Part shown: piece after piece, positions 1 to 8,216 of the stretch
Layout: each line of letters opens with the position of its first letter
Numbering within the stretch: the first letter of the stretch is position 1
Source of the DNA: Heliobacteriaceae bacterium
Lineage (GTDB): Bacteria > Bacillota > Desulfitobacteriia > Heliobacteriales > Heliobacteriaceae
Assembly (NCBI GenBank): GCA_028707535.1
Contig: JAQWAU010000010.1
Coordinates: 15,866-48,103 of the forward strand
DNA: 32,238 nucleotides
Direction of reading: 5' to 3'
Notes under the pieces: generated by a model
Databases searched by the model: none
Told to the model about the DNA's origin: nothing
What the model saw: only the letters and a program-made list of their open reading frames with translations
Program-made: the position numbers and the translations under genes

Positions 1-700
1 CCTGATTGCGTTTTCTGGTAACATTTACGCTACTATGTTGTTCACATATTCTAGCCATATAATTGTCAAACTCGTGGAGGAATATATTGGCTAATATTGG
101 GCTAATGAGTCCACCTTGGGGAGTTCCTTCCATGTACCCAGCTTTCAGGAATTTAGCAATTAATCCAATAAACCTTCCATCATCAATCTTCTGAGAGAGA
201 ATGTCCCGTAATATATCATGGTCTATGTTATCGAAAAAACCTTTAATGTCTCCCTCAATTACCCAGTTTGTTCCTCTGCATGTCTTTTTGATTTCCATTA
301 ATGCCGTATGACAACTTCTGTTTGGGCGGAACCCATGTGAAGTGTCAAGAAAGGTTGGTTCGTATATTGCCTGTAGGATTAGACGTATTACTTCTTGTAC
401 TAGCTTATCTTTGAAACTTGGGATAACCAGTGGTCTTAGTTTTCTTCGAACTGGTTTGGGCTGGTACGCTTCATTCTTCATTAGCTGGATGATTTCTTCC
501 ACCATCTCCAGATTAAATCCATCAATGGTTTTGCCATCAGTTCCAGCGGTCATGTTTCCTTCGTTCGCGTAGATGTTGTTGTAAGCTAGAACGTAGAAGT
601 CTTGGTTAAATAGGTTCCGATAAACCCTGCTGAATTGGAAATTGCTGTTGTCGGTAGACTTCTGACTCAGCATTGACAGTACCACTTCAGCTCTCTGCAT
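1..700 (-). CDS. ltrA: Group II intron-encoded reverse transcriptase/maturase, partial (N-terminal 233 residues)
   Basis: This is the N-terminal part of a group II intron reverse transcriptase, which reverse-transcribes the intron for retrohoming and normally helps it splice. The start is the ATG at 700, preceded by GGAGG eight bases upstream. Visible blocks are the RT0-like EGNMTAGTDGKTIDGF, LVQEVIRLILQAIYEP, the HGFRPNRSCHTAL block, the first catalytic-aspartate block EGDIKGFFDNIDH, and GTPQGGLISPILANIFLHE. The YADD box and any maturase (X) or endonuclease domain are off the left edge. Two segments usual in this family are missing in frame: PVRR runs straight into KLRPL without the VYIPKxNG-type stretch, and GYME runs straight into GTPQGG without the usual nine or so residues. 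The reading frame stays open, so the protein may be impaired rather than truncated. Confidence 0.9.
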   Translation of the reverse strand, partial: MQRAEVVLSMLSQKSTDNSNFQFSRVYRNLFNQDFYVLAYNNIYANEGNMTAGTDGKTIDGFNLEMVEEIIQLMKNEAYQPKPVRRKLRPLVIPSFKDKLVQEVIRLILQAIYEPTFLDTSHGFRPNRSCHTALMEIKKTCRGTNWVIEGDIKGFFDNIDHDILRDILSQKIDDGRFIGLIAKFLKAGYMEGTPQGGLISPILANIFLHEFDNYMARICEQHSSVNVTRKRNQ

Positions 701-1245
701 TACGCATACCTCCGTATTCTGTCAACTGAACAACCTGCTTCCCTTCGCCATGTAACAGGCGTTACCTATCTCGGACTACTATGGAAGCTCCGTAGCCATA
801 TCGGGTATTCAGGGTCTACACCCATAGCCTTTATTAAGGCTTCCCGACTTAGGCTATCTCCGTTTAGCATCATAATGTACTATCGAGTGGGTTAGGTTCC
901 CGTTCGCTTCTTTAACGTATCTCCGATACGCCGGGGGTTAATTGAAGAGTACAGAAAACGTAGCTAATATTCTCTGTGAATTTCCCCCGTGCACGTAATC
1001 AATCAGCATTTCGTGCACCCTGGCAGGTTAAGGCAAAGAAGCTAGGTTTAAAGCAATTCAGCTTTGACCATACCACTCCTTGGTCTTGCACCACTATCTG
1101 TGAGCTGATGTCCAAATATGGCGCTTTACTGGCGTGCTATGTTCCCTTATGGTGTTTCCACCTCCGGTAAGCCAGTCGACCATACGGAATCTCTTCATCC
1201 GTAGCTCCCTTAGGAGCAATACATTATGCGCCTTTACGGACGCAC
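1..1245 (-). mobile_element. Group II intron (5' part; 3' end off window)
   Basis: The element is read on the minus strand. Its 5' end is placed at 1245, where the sequence begins GTGCGTCC, the GUGYG-type start of bacterial group II introns. About 545 bases of structured, non-coding RNA sequence (expected domains I to III) run from 1245 to 701, followed by the intron-encoded reverse transcriptase. The boundary is supported because the bases directly upstream (1246-1290) read as the first 15 codons of parA, ending in the middle of its conserved P-loop. The tetranucleotide CCGG, very common elsewhere in the window, occurs only twice in this element, in keeping with foreign origin. Domains V and VI and the 3' splice site lie beyond the left edge, so completeness and splicing competence cannot be judged. 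Confidence 0.87.
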
Positions 1246-1290
1246 GGCCACGCCTCCCTTTTGGTTGGCAATTGCAATAATCTGGGCCAA
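1246..1290 (-). CDS. parA: ParA/Soj chromosome-partitioning ATPase, 5' exon only, split by the group II intron
   Basis: Fifteen codons read M(TTG)-AQIIAIANQKGGVA, the signature N-terminus of ParA/Soj ATPases up to the deviant Walker A motif KGGVxKTT. The TTG start at 1290 has a good Shine-Dalgarno, AAGGGGG, a few bases upstream. The intron begins at the next base (1245), so the P-loop lysine and the two threonines must be encoded by the downstream exon off the left edge. The position fits: parA normally follows rsmG in Firmicute origins, and two parS sites lie just upstream. ParA with ParB-parS drives origin segregation and, in Firmicutes, influences DnaA activity. The exon is too short for gene callers. 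Whether the gene is functional depends on splicing; the identification rests on this motif and the context. Confidence 0.85.
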
Positions 1291-1402
1291 ACTGCCACCC
1301 CCTTTATGGCCGGATACCGCTTATAAAAAATTCAACATTAGTTGGCCAAGTCCTGCCACTACCCGGAAACTACCCCGTTTTTTCCCGACGAGGGTTTTTT
1401 AA

Positions 1403-1418
1403 TGTTCCACGTGGAACA
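1403..1418. other. parS site 1 (ParB binding)
   Basis: TGTTCCACGTGGAACA is a perfect 16-bp palindrome, extended to 20 bp by flanking AA/TT (1401-1420). It matches the Firmicute parS consensus TGTTNCACGTGAAACA at 15 of 16 positions, the one change making it fully symmetric. It lies about 110 bases upstream of the parA start and is a ParB nucleation and CTP-loading site. Confidence 0.92.
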
Positions 1419-1523
1419 TTCGACGAACCAGTAATCACACGCATTAACCTCTGTGGTGAAAAATCTCGTCCGGATCGTTTAAAATTCCTCACCGCGTAAA
1501 AACTGTGCTCTGTTTAAGACTGA

Positions 1524-1555
1524 AAAAGGGGGTAAACAGCAGTTTATCCCCTTTT
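1524..1555. terminator. Bidirectional rho-independent terminator downstream of rsmG
   Basis: A 14-bp stem (AAAAGGGGGTAAAC / GTTTATCCCCTTTT, one G-U wobble) closes a four-base AGCA loop, with T-runs at the end of the stem on either strand. On the minus strand it would end the mnmE-mnmG-rsmG transcript about 180 bases after rsmG and insulate parA. Confidence 0.8.
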
Positions 1556-1711
1556 GGCAAGTCTTTATATTGGCCGGTTTGTTTTCTGCGGTCATAAGGG
1601 CATTTTTGCAAGCCGATTTTTCCGCTTTTTACCGGACGTTAGCCTGCTGGCCCGTTTCCGGTAATTTTTGGATCAAGTCCGTTAAGGGCGCCAAAAACCC
1701 AACCAGCCCTT

Positions 1712-1727
1712 TGTTCCACGTGGAACA
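1712..1727. other. parS site 2 (ParB binding)
   Basis: This is a second exact copy of TGTTCCACGTGGAACA, centred 309 bp from the first and only eight bases beyond the rsmG stop codon. The two identical copies next to parA identify the origin-proximal centromere. No further CACGTG-centred site was found in the rest of the window. Confidence 0.92.
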
Positions 1728-1735
1728 TTCACCAC

Positions 1736-2503
1736 TCAACCCAAGGGTCGTTTCGCCGGTAACCCGGGACGCCGGGGATAACCAGCCGGTGTCGGGTTCT
1801 CCTTGCGGATTAAAATCAAACACCGTGGATCCCCCGATAATGGTAGCCGGACATCCCAAATCATCTCTGTCCGCCCCCCCAACACCGTAATCGCCCTTTT
1901 TGCTTCCCTTGCTTCTTGTTCGCCGCCAGGTCCTTTAAAGGCTAAGAAAAAGCCGCCACACTTGACAAAAGGCAAACCATATTCCACTAACACTGGTAAC
2001 CGGGCCACGGCACGAGCGGTAACCAAGTCAAAGTTTTCCCGGTAATCGGCATCATGGCCAAGGGTTTCCGCACGCCCGGTGACAACCCGGACATTATCAA
2101 CCGGTAATTTTTCTTGAATTTGCCGTAAAAAAGCACACCGCTTAGCCAAGGATTCAATTAAGGTAACCTGCCACCGACCACGGCATAAGGCCAAGGCCAG
2201 CCCAGGTAAACCTGCCCCTGTGCCCACATCAGCTAATTGGGCCACCGGAAAATCCGCCATTACCGGGACCATAAATAAGCTAATGGCATCTAAAAAGTGT
2301 TTTTCCGCCACTTCTACCGGATCGTGAATCGCCGTCAAATTAACCGTTTGATTAGCGATCATTAATTCTTCGGCATAAAGGCAATAAGCCGCTACAACCT
2401 CTGGGGTCACCTCTATCCCCCAGATCCGGCAACCATTGGTAAAGGCAGTGACAAACCGGGCGGTTTCTTGAGGCCCCCAAGCCTCATTTTCTCTTGTGGC
2501 CAT
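1736..2503 (-). CDS. rsmG: 16S rRNA (guanine-527-N7)-methyltransferase RsmG
   Basis: RsmG (GidB) uses S-adenosylmethionine to methylate N7 of G527 in the 530 loop of 16S rRNA. At 255 residues it is close to the usual 240. The NQTVNLTAI block lies at residues 51-59 and the SAM-binding glycine loop [11 protein letters not shown] at 91-101, followed by [13 protein letters not shown] and the RAVA block. About 20 C-terminal residues rich in Pro, Arg and Gly extend past the conserved fold. The ATG at 2503 overlaps the 3' end of mnmG by 20 bases, so the two are translationally linked. It is the last gene of the mnmE-mnmG-rsmG set before the terminator at 1524-1555. In other bacteria, loss of this enzyme gives low-level streptomycin resistance. 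Confidence 0.97.
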   Translation of the reverse strand: MATRENEAWGPQETARFVTAFTNGCRIWGIEVTPEVVAAYCLYAEELMIANQTVNLTAIHDPVEVAEKHFLDAISLFMVPVMADFPVAQLADVGTGAGLPGLALALCRGRWQVTLIESLAKRCAFLRQIQEKLPVDNVRVVTGRAETLGHDADYRENFDLVTARAVARLPVLVEYGLPFVKCGGFFLAFKGPGGEQEAREAKRAITVLGGRTEMIWDVRLPLSGDPRCLILIRKENPTPAGYPRRPGLPAKRPLG

Positions 2504-4424
2504 CTTCCTCTTCCTTTTTCTTTGCTGCCTTGGCCCGACGCCTTTGTTCTAAATATACCATTAGTAACGACAAGTCCGCCGGACTAACCCCGGACATCCG
2601 CGCCGCCTGACCGAGGAATTCCGGCCGCCGACAGGCAAGTTTTTCCCGGCCTTCGGTGGACAATCCCCGCAAACTCAGATAGTCCAGATCGGCCGGCAGC
2701 CTACGGCTTTCCAACTTATTAAACCGGTCTACCTGGGCCTTTTGCTTTTGTAAATAGCCCTCAAACTTGGCCATAATTTCGATTTGTTCCCGCACTTCGC
2801 TCAGCAAACTATCCTGCTGAGCGGTGATTGATTCCGGTAAAAATGGGGCCAAGTCGTGCCAACTTATTTCCGGACGCCGCAGTAATTCAAATAAACTGCC
2901 GCCTTTAGTCAATAAAGCACTGCCCTTAACGGCTAACAAAGCCCGAACTCCCGAGTGACCAGGGGTGACCAAAGCCTCCTCCCAAGCGGCCTTTTCCCGG
3001 CCGATTAAAGCCAATTTCGTTTGAAACCGTTGGTAGCGCCGGTCGTCAACCAAGCCTACCATCCGGCCTTTTTCGGTCAACCGCAGGTCAGCATTGTCCT
3101 GCCGCAAAAGAAGGCGGTATTCCGCCCGGGAGGTCAGCATCCGGTAAGGTTCCTCTACCCCTTTGGTTACCAAGTCGTCAATCAGCACCCCGATGTAAGC
3201 ATCCGAACGTTTCAAAATCAGGGGTTCTTGGCCTTGCACCAACCGGACGGCATTGATGCCGGCGATCAACCCTTGGGCCGCTGCTTCTTCATACCCGGAA
3301 GTGCCGTTAATTTGCCCGGCAGTGAACAAACCCGCTACTTCCCGGAGTTCCAAGGACAATTTTAACTGGGTTGGATCAATGTAGTCATATTCAATCGCAT
3401 ACCCCGGGCGCACAATGCGCACATTTTCCAGGCCGGCAACCGACCGCAACATGGCAATCTGCACATCCTCAGGTAAACTGGTCGACATCCCCTGGACATA
3501 CATTTCTTGCAAACCGCGGCCTTCCGGTTCGATAAAAATCTGGTGTCCCTGTTTATCCGGAAACCGAACAACCTTGGTCTCAATCGAGGGACAATACCGG
3601 GGGCCGGTTCCGGCGATCACCCCACTGAATAGCGGGGAACGAGGCAGACTTTCGCGAATGATCCGATGGGTCTCGGCAGTTGTATAAGTTAACCAGCAAG
3701 AAACCTGCTCCCGGGTTAAAGGTGGGCTTAAAAAAGAAAAATTCAAGGGGTGGGGGTCACCAGGCTGTTCTACCATTTTACTAAAATCTACTGTCCGGCC
3801 ATCAACCCGGGCCGGGGTACCAGTCTTGAACCGTCCCAAACGAATGCCCAGGGATTGTAAACTCCCCACGATCCCGGTGGCGGGAAAATAGCCGTTAGGT
3901 CCGCCCGGGTAAGCCAAATCCCCGATAATGATCCGGCCCCGCAGGTATGTACCGGTAGTCAGTACAACCACCGGGGCCGCGAAAAAAGCCCCGGTTTGCG
4001 TAACTACCCCTTGCACCCGGCCATCCTTTACCTTCACGGATTCCACCATAGCCTGGCGCACTGCCAAGTTTTGCTGGTTTTCCAATACCCGGGTCATATA
4101 CCGCTGATATTGTTTTTTGTCCGCTTGAGCCCGTAAAGCACGTACCGCCGGCCCTTTACCCGTATTTAACATCCGGACTTGCAGGCAACTATGATCAATA
4201 GCCAAACCCATCTCTCCGCCCAGGGCATCAATCTCCCGGACAAGGTGACCTTTAGCCGGTCCGCCGACGGCCGGATTACAGGGCATTAAGCCAACATTGT
4301 CCCAACTGATCGTCAGCACCAGCGTCCGGCCGCCAAGCCGTGCGGCTGCCAAGGCCGCCTCACAACCGGCATGGCCGGTCCCGATGACAATAACATCGTA
4401 TTTTCCGGCCAAATACTCAAGCAT
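2484..4424 (-). CDS. mnmG: tRNA uridine-5-carboxymethylaminomethyl(34) synthesis protein MnmG
   Basis: MnmG (GidA) is the FAD- and NADH-binding subunit of the MnmE-MnmG complex, which installs the (carboxymethyl)aminomethyl group at C5 of wobble uridine 34 in tRNAs reading two-fold degenerate codons. The protein is 646 residues, normal for the family. The FAD-binding motif [14 protein letters not shown] lies at residues 11-24 and the family signature [15 protein letters not shown], with its conserved cysteine, at 274-288. The YDYIDPTQL and [13 protein letters not shown] blocks follow. The C-terminal helical region, which docks MnmE and tRNA, ends in a lysine/glutamate-rich tail. The gene sits 20 bases downstream of mnmE and overlaps rsmG, an operon order standard in Firmicutes. 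Confidence 0.98.
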   Translation of the reverse strand: MLEYLAGKYDVIVIGTGHAGCEAALAAARLGGRTLVLTISWDNVGLMPCNPAVGGPAKGHLVREIDALGGEMGLAIDHSCLQVRMLNTGKGPAVRALRAQADKKQYQRYMTRVLENQQNLAVRQAMVESVKVKDGRVQGVVTQTGAFFAAPVVVLTTGTYLRGRIIIGDLAYPGGPNGYFPATGIVGSLQSLGIRLGRFKTGTPARVDGRTVDFSKMVEQPGDPHPLNFSFLSPPLTREQVSCWLTYTTAETHRIIRESLPRSPLFSGVIAGTGPRYCPSIETKVVRFPDKQGHQIFIEPEGRGLQEMYVQGMSTSLPEDVQIAMLRSVAGLENVRIVRPGYAIEYDYIDPTQLKLSLELREVAGLFTAGQINGTSGYEEAAAQGLIAGINAVRLVQGQEPLILKRSDAYIGVLIDDLVTKGVEEPYRMLTSRAEYRLLLRQDNADLRLTEKGRMVGLVDDRRYQRFQTKLALIGREKAAWEEALVTPGHSGVRALLAVKGSALLTKGGSLFELLRRPEISWHDLAPFLPESITAQQDSLLSEVREQIEIMAKFEGYLQKQKAQVDRFNKLESRRLPADLDYLSLRGLSTEGREKLACRRPEFLGQAARMSGVSPADLSLLMVYLEQRRRAKAAKKKEEEDGHKRK

Positions 4425-4444
4425 CGTTTTTCACCTCAAACTTG

Positions 4445-5863
4445 CTATTTACCGATACAAAACTCCGCAAAAATCCGGTCCAGTACCGCCCCGTCAACAG
4501 TTTCCCCGGTTATTTCCCCCAGGGCCTCCCAGGCCCCACGTAAGTCAATCGTCAAAAAGTCCGCTTCCGCTCCGGCACTTAACCCGGTCAACCCACTTTC
4601 AATGTACGCCAAAGCCCGCTCCAAAGCCTCCTTGTGCCTTACCCTTGTAACCATTTCCTGCCGGGAGGCCACTAAATCCAAGCCGGCATTCGCCTTGACC
4701 TGGCCATTATCCCCACCAAAAACCAGCTGCCTAATTGCCCCGGTTAGGGCTTCCAGCCCTTTGTTTTCCTTAACGGAAACCGGAATTACCGGCTGGCCGG
4801 CAACATATTCACCCAATTGTTCCCGGTCCAAACGCTGTTGCGGCAGGTCAATTTTATTGATTAACACAATTGCCGGCCGGTTACCTAACAATTCCAGTAA
4901 CCGCAAATCATCACTTGTCAACAATTCAGAGCCATCTAACATCAGCAGGACCAAATCAGCCTTTTCCACGTAGGCAAGGGATTTTTCCACCCCAATCCGT
5001 TCGATCACATCATCGGTCTCCCGAATGCCGGCTGTATCCACGAGCTTTAAGGGGATACCCCCAAGGTCAATCATTTCTTCGATCGCATCACGAGTAGTTC
5101 CCGGCAGTTCTGTGACGATCGCTCTTTGTTCATCAAGCAAGGTGTTCAATAAACTCGATTTACCGACATTTGGCCGACCAATAATTACGGTGCGCCAACC
5201 TTCCCTAAGTACCCGACCAGTCCGGGCTGTACGAATCAGGGACTTTAGGTCACCAACGGTTTCCTCAAGGGTCTTTTTCAGGCTTTCCTCGATCACCGGA
5301 GGCAAGTCCTCTTCCGGAAAATCAATTACTGCCTCTAAATGGGCGATCACTCCCAGCAGCATCTGACTGATTTTTCCGACCCTTTGTGATAAACCACCAG
5401 CTAATTGGGCTACCGCAACCCCCAGACCTTCACTGGTTTTCGCCTGGACAACATCGATAATCGCTTCGGCTTGGGCCAAATCCAGCCGCCCACCTAAAAA
5501 TGCCCTTTTGGCAAACTCGCCAGGCATTGCCGGCCTAGTCCCTGCCCGCAATACCGCCTCAAAAGTTTCCCTTAAGGGAACACTACCCCCATGACAATGA
5601 AACTCGGCCACATCTTCCGTGGTATAAGTCCGTGGCCCCTGCATCCAAGCCAACAAAACCTCATCAATTACCCGGCCGTTATCCGGATGAATCACGAGAC
5701 CTAAATGTAAGGTATGGGTCGACCATTCCTCAATATTACCCTTATACCGCGGCCGGAACATTTTATTAACCACCGCCTTGACGTCCGGCCCGCTTAACCG
5801 GACAATGCCGATGCCCCCATCACCGATCGGGGTGGCAATCGCCGCAATCGTATCGCCGACCAT
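4445..5863 (-). CDS. mnmE: tRNA modification GTPase MnmE
   Basis: MnmE (TrmE) is the potassium-dependent GTPase partner of MnmG. The ATG at 5863 is preferred over one 30 bases further upstream because AAGAGGGAAGG lies just before it and the protein then begins MVGDTIAAIATP, like other family members (472 residues). An N-terminal tetrahydrofolate-binding domain is followed by a helical domain interrupted by the G domain. The G1 motif GRPNVGKSS, G3 DTAG and G4 NKID are all intact, as is TTRDAIEE. The protein ends in FCIGK, the family C-terminus with the catalytically important cysteine. It is separated from jag by a hairpin terminator (5899-5920), so it may start a new transcript. Confidence 0.97.
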   Translation of the reverse strand: MVGDTIAAIATPIGDGGIGIVRLSGPDVKAVVNKMFRPRYKGNIEEWSTHTLHLGLVIHPDNGRVIDEVLLAWMQGPRTYTTEDVAEFHCHGGSVPLRETFEAVLRAGTRPAMPGEFAKRAFLGGRLDLAQAEAIIDVVQAKTSEGLGVAVAQLAGGLSQRVGKISQMLLGVIAHLEAVIDFPEEDLPPVIEESLKKTLEETVGDLKSLIRTARTGRVLREGWRTVIIGRPNVGKSSLLNTLLDEQRAIVTELPGTTRDAIEEMIDLGGIPLKLVDTAGIRETDDVIERIGVEKSLAYVEKADLVLLMLDGSELLTSDDLRLLELLGNRPAIVLINKIDLPQQRLDREQLGEYVAGQPVIPVSVKENKGLEALTGAIRQLVFGGDNGQVKANAGLDLVASRQEMVTRVRHKEALERALAYIESGLTGLSAGAEADFLTIDLRGAWEALGEITGETVDGAVLDRIFAEFCIGK

Positions 5864-5898
5864 AACCTTCCCTCTTTTCCAAAACCCCTGCAAACAGG

Positions 5899-5920
5899 AA
5901 AAAGCGCCTCAGCGCTTTTT
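5899..5920. terminator. Terminator between jag and mnmE
   Basis: The perfect 9-bp stem AAAAAGCGC / GCGCTTTTT around a four-base loop is symmetric and reads as a U-tailed hairpin on both strands. On the minus strand it lies about 50 bases after the jag stop and 36 bases before the mnmE start. Confidence 0.8.
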
Positions 5921-5970
5921 AAGTATTCTCCCCTGGTTGAGCGTTTCAAATACCTCAAAAGACTATTTGC

Positions 5971-6708
5971 CTATTTTTCCGGCTCTAAATTCTCGAAGGG
6001 CCGGTCTTTGACGATCCGGTTATCTTTCACCTCAGCACCACGCCCTAACCCTTGATCCCCCCGTTGCCGGCGGTAATCGGTCTTATTGGCAACCACAACC
6101 TTCCGAAACGGATCTTCCCCTTCCGAATAGGTTACAATCCGCGGATCGCCATGCAAAGTGGTATGAATAATCCGCCGCTCTTGGGGGCTCATCGGCTCCA
6201 AGACAATGCGCTTGCCGGTTCTTCTAACCTTTTCGGCTAACCGTTTAGCCAACCGGATTAAAGTTTCTTCCCGCCGCTGCCGGTAATTTTCCACATCCAA
6301 CACAATCCGCGTCCGTTCAATTCCCGGTTGACGGTTGACTACTAAATTGACCAGGTACTGCAAAGAATCAAGGGTGTCACCCCGCCGCCCAATTAAAATA
6401 CCCATTTCCTCCCCTTGAAAACAGATTTGCAGCACATTATCTTTCCACTCCGGAACAATCTTCGCTTGCACTCCCATCGCCCGAAAAACATCCTCAATAA
6501 ACCGGACGCCATCCCGCATCGGGTCGGGCTTCAAGGTAACCAACACCCGTGCCGGTCTGGTGCCGATCAACCCTAAAAATCCCTTAGACGGTTCCTCTAG
6601 GATTTGTACTTCAACATCCACCTCTTGGACATTCCATTCTGCCAGGGCGGCTCGGACTGCTTCCTGCACCGTTTTACCCGTTTTCTCTACACTAATTGCC
6701 TGTGCCAT
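5971..6708 (-). CDS. jag: RNA-binding protein Jag (KhpB/EloR-type)
   Basis: Jag (KhpB, EloR) is a cytoplasmic RNA-binding protein that with KhpA affects cell elongation and division in Firmicutes. The 245 residues show the three expected domains: Jag_N with KGFLGLIGTRPA at about residues 5-55, a type II KH domain with GILIGRRGDTLDSLQYL, and an R3H domain around PQERRIIHTTLHGDP ending in the RKVVV strand. A charged, poorly conserved tail of about 30 residues follows. The ATG overlaps the yidC stop codon (TAATG), so translation is coupled; the yidC-jag pairing is conserved in Firmicutes. In several species the protein is a phosphorylation target, but no such site can be assigned here. Confidence 0.96.
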   Translation of the reverse strand: MAQAISVEKTGKTVQEAVRAALAEWNVQEVDVEVQILEEPSKGFLGLIGTRPARVLVTLKPDPMRDGVRFIEDVFRAMGVQAKIVPEWKDNVLQICFQGEEMGILIGRRGDTLDSLQYLVNLVVNRQPGIERTRIVLDVENYRQRREETLIRLAKRLAEKVRRTGKRIVLEPMSPQERRIIHTTLHGDPRIVTYSEGEDPFRKVVVANKTDYRRQRGDQGLGRGAEVKDNRIVKDRPFENLEPEK

Positions 6709-7394
6709 TAGGCAGCTCTTACTCCCTTCTCCCTCTCGGTCTTACGGTTGATATATAATTGCTGCAAAGTGCCAACCACATTAAAAACTACCCAATACAA
6801 GGCTAAACCCGCAGCAAAACTGTACGCCATCCAGGCAATCATGATCGGCATAATTATGGCCATCATCTTTTGAGTCTGTTCCGATTGGGAATTCCCGGAT
6901 GAAGGTGGCGTAGATACCTTCATTTGAATAAAAGTACTCACACCGGCCACTATCGGCAAAATAAAGGGAAATTGATTATCCGGGTAAGCAATATTCGCCA
7001 CCCACAAAAACCCGGCATGTTCCACATCCGTAAAAGTAAAAGACATCAAACTCCGGTAAAACGCAATTAAAATGGGCAGTTGCACCAACATCGGCAAACA
7101 ACCGCCTAACGGGTTTACCCCATGTTCCCGGTATAAAGCAACCACAGCCTCCTGGGCTTTTTGGGGATCTTTTTTATACTTTTCTTGGAGAGCTTTATGT
7201 TTAGGGGCAATTTCCGACATGACCCGGATTGACCGCATCTGTTTCACTGTTAAGGGATACAACGCCATTTTGATTACGATCGTAATTAAAATAATCGCTA
7301 ACCCGTAGCTTGGTATGCCGAAAAATATAGTAACCTGATAAAAAAATTCAATAAACTTTGAAAAGGAAGCGATTAATTGTTCCCAAAGATTCAA
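6708..7394 (-). CDS. yidC: Membrane protein insertase YidC (Oxa1 family)
   Basis: YidC inserts and folds membrane proteins, alone or with SecYEG. This is a short Gram-positive form of 228 residues without the large extracytoplasmic domain of Proteobacteria. About five membrane segments can be made out: around residues 22-47, 97-117, 140-162 and two in the C-terminal 50 residues. The cytoplasmic hairpin RSIRVMSEIAPKHKALQEKYKKDPQKAQEAV follows the first, in pieces typical of the family. The positive residue that sits in the hydrophilic groove of YidC proteins (arginine in the Bacillus SpoIIIJ block VRLILLPL) appears here as Lys42 in IKMALYPL. No N-terminal lipoprotein signal is seen. The gene is 44 bases downstream of yidD and overlaps jag by one base. 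Confidence 0.96.
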   Translation of the reverse strand: MNLWEQLIASFSKFIEFFYQVTIFFGIPSYGLAIILITIVIKMALYPLTVKQMRSIRVMSEIAPKHKALQEKYKKDPQKAQEAVVALYREHGVNPLGGCLPMLVQLPILIAFYRSLMSFTFTDVEHAGFLWVANIAYPDNQFPFILPIVAGVSTFIQMKVSTPPSSGNSQSEQTQKMMAIIMPIMIAWMAYSFAAGLALYWVVFNVVGTLQQLYINRKTEREKGVRAA

Positions 7395-7438
7395 ATTAAG
7401 AATCCCCCTTAATCCCTTACAAATTCCGGCTACCAGGC

Positions 7439-7651
7439 TTATACAGGATCATAGCCACCGGGATGAAACGGATGACAACACAAAAGTCGCCGCAGGGCTT
7501 TTAGCAAACCCCGCCATAAACCATATTTTTCTACAGCTTGAATTGCATACTCCGAACAGGAAGGAACAAACCGACAAGTCGGGCCTTTTAACGGCGATAA
7601 AAACCGCTGGTAAAACCTTACGGGGATAATCACCAGGTGTGTGAGCCGCAA
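7439..7651 (-). CDS. yidD: Membrane protein insertion efficiency factor YidD
   Basis: YidD is a small membrane-associated protein that helps YidC-dependent insertion. The 70 residues carry the family hallmark [25 protein letters not shown], quoted here as [18 protein letters not shown], and the C-terminal [12 protein letters not shown]. The TTG at 7651 is chosen because the stretch of G residues ending rnpA supplies a Shine-Dalgarno about eight bases before it. The frame starts three bases after the rnpA stop codon, indicating translational coupling. The order rpmH, rnpA, yidD, yidC, jag is the standard bacterial arrangement. Confidence 0.96.
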   Translation of the reverse strand: MRLTHLVIIPVRFYQRFLSPLKGPTCRFVPSCSEYAIQAVEKYGLWRGLLKALRRLLCCHPFHPGGYDPV

Positions 7652-7654
7652 AAT

Positions 7655-8017
7655 TTAGCCCCCTGTCCACAAACCACTTTTTTTGAAAAGTCTAATCACA
7701 TCTTGTTCGACCTGGTAAAACGGAATTCCTTTTATTTTTTTACGCGCAATCAAAATAATATCACACCCGTCTTTAATTGCGGCAAAATGGCCCCGGCAAA
7801 CCGCGCGCAAAATCCGCTTTACCCGATTACGAATTACGGCTTTGCCTACCTTACTGGAAACAGAAAAACCAATCCGTTTACCTTTGTTCACCTTACCAGA
7901 CCTTTGATTGGCACAAAAACGGTACAAGACCACATAACGTCCGGCAAATGCTTTTCCTTGCCGGTATACTAAGCTAAAATCTTTACTACGCCGTAACCGG
8001 CAACGCCGGGGTAACAC
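7655..8017 (-). CDS. rnpA: Ribonuclease P protein component RnpA
   Basis: RnpA is the basic protein subunit that binds the catalytic M1 RNA of RNase P and the 5' leader of precursor tRNAs. The 120-residue sequence contains the defining RNR motif in GKAVIRNRVKRILR (residues 58-71) and an N-terminal RLRRSKDFSLVYRQGKAF block. The start is GTG at 8017, which has only a weak Shine-Dalgarno (GGGAGTGAT). The gene lies 64 bases downstream of rpmH, with a small hairpin between them, and its stop precedes yidD by three bases. The C-terminus runs on to a Gly-rich end after the conserved DVIRLFKKSGL helix. Confidence 0.96.
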   Translation of the reverse strand: MLPRRCRLRRSKDFSLVYRQGKAFAGRYVVLYRFCANQRSGKVNKGKRIGFSVSSKVGKAVIRNRVKRILRAVCRGHFAAIKDGCDIILIARKKIKGIPFYQVEQDVIRLFKKSGLWTGG

Positions 8018-8062
8018 TACCCGATCACTCCCGTCAAGGGGAATCTCACTTACTTAAAAGAA

Positions 8063-8084
8063 TAAGGCTACCGAAGCAGCCTTA
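8063..8084 (-). terminator. Weak hairpin between rpmH and rnpA
   Basis: The 7-bp arms TAAGGCT / AGCCTTA around an eight-base loop overlap the rpmH stop codon. On the minus strand they are followed by TTCTTTT. This may be a partial terminator or processing site that lowers rnpA relative to rpmH output. Confidence 0.45.
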
Positions 8085-8216
8085 CGCACTAAGAATTTTT
8101 CTACCTTTTGCCCGGCGCCGTTTCAGGATTTTTCGCCCAAATGCGGAACTCATCCGGCTTAAAAACCCATGAACTCGTTTATGTTTCCGGTTTTTAGGTT
8201 GATAGGTGCGCCTCAT
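8082..8216 (-). CDS. rpmH: 50S ribosomal protein L34
   Basis: This 44-residue, highly basic protein starts [19 protein letters not shown] and ends with [13 protein letters not shown]; it is the near-invariant L34. It binds 23S rRNA in the large subunit. The ATG at 8216 is preceded by GTGAGGGGGTGT, a strong Shine-Dalgarno. The gene is the first of the minus-strand run leaving the origin. A promoter at about 8304-8333 and a roughly 85-base leader with a hairpin lie upstream. Confidence 0.98.
   Translation of the reverse strand: MRRTYQPKNRKHKRVHGFLSRMSSAFGRKILKRRRAKGRKILSA

Larger units (their letters stand above)
1291..1735. other. Intergenic region between rsmG and parA
   Basis: No gene is seen here. 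It holds the two parS sites and the terminator described separately. A weak minus-strand promoter-like pair (TTGGCC, 18 bases, TATAAG) lies just upstream of the parA ribosome-binding site. Short open frames on both strands show no family resemblance and no ribosome-binding site. Confidence 0.6.

Noticed and set aside
791-797. GGCTACG (minus strand) as exon-binding site 1, pairing with the last seven exon bases CGTGGCC
   Set aside because: It pairs over seven bases with one wobble, but lies about 450 bases into the intron, later than expected for domain I. No fold supports it, so it may be chance.
1629-1859. Short minus-strand frame across the end of rsmG and parS
   Set aside because: It lies mostly over rsmG in another frame, has no ribosome-binding site and no family features.
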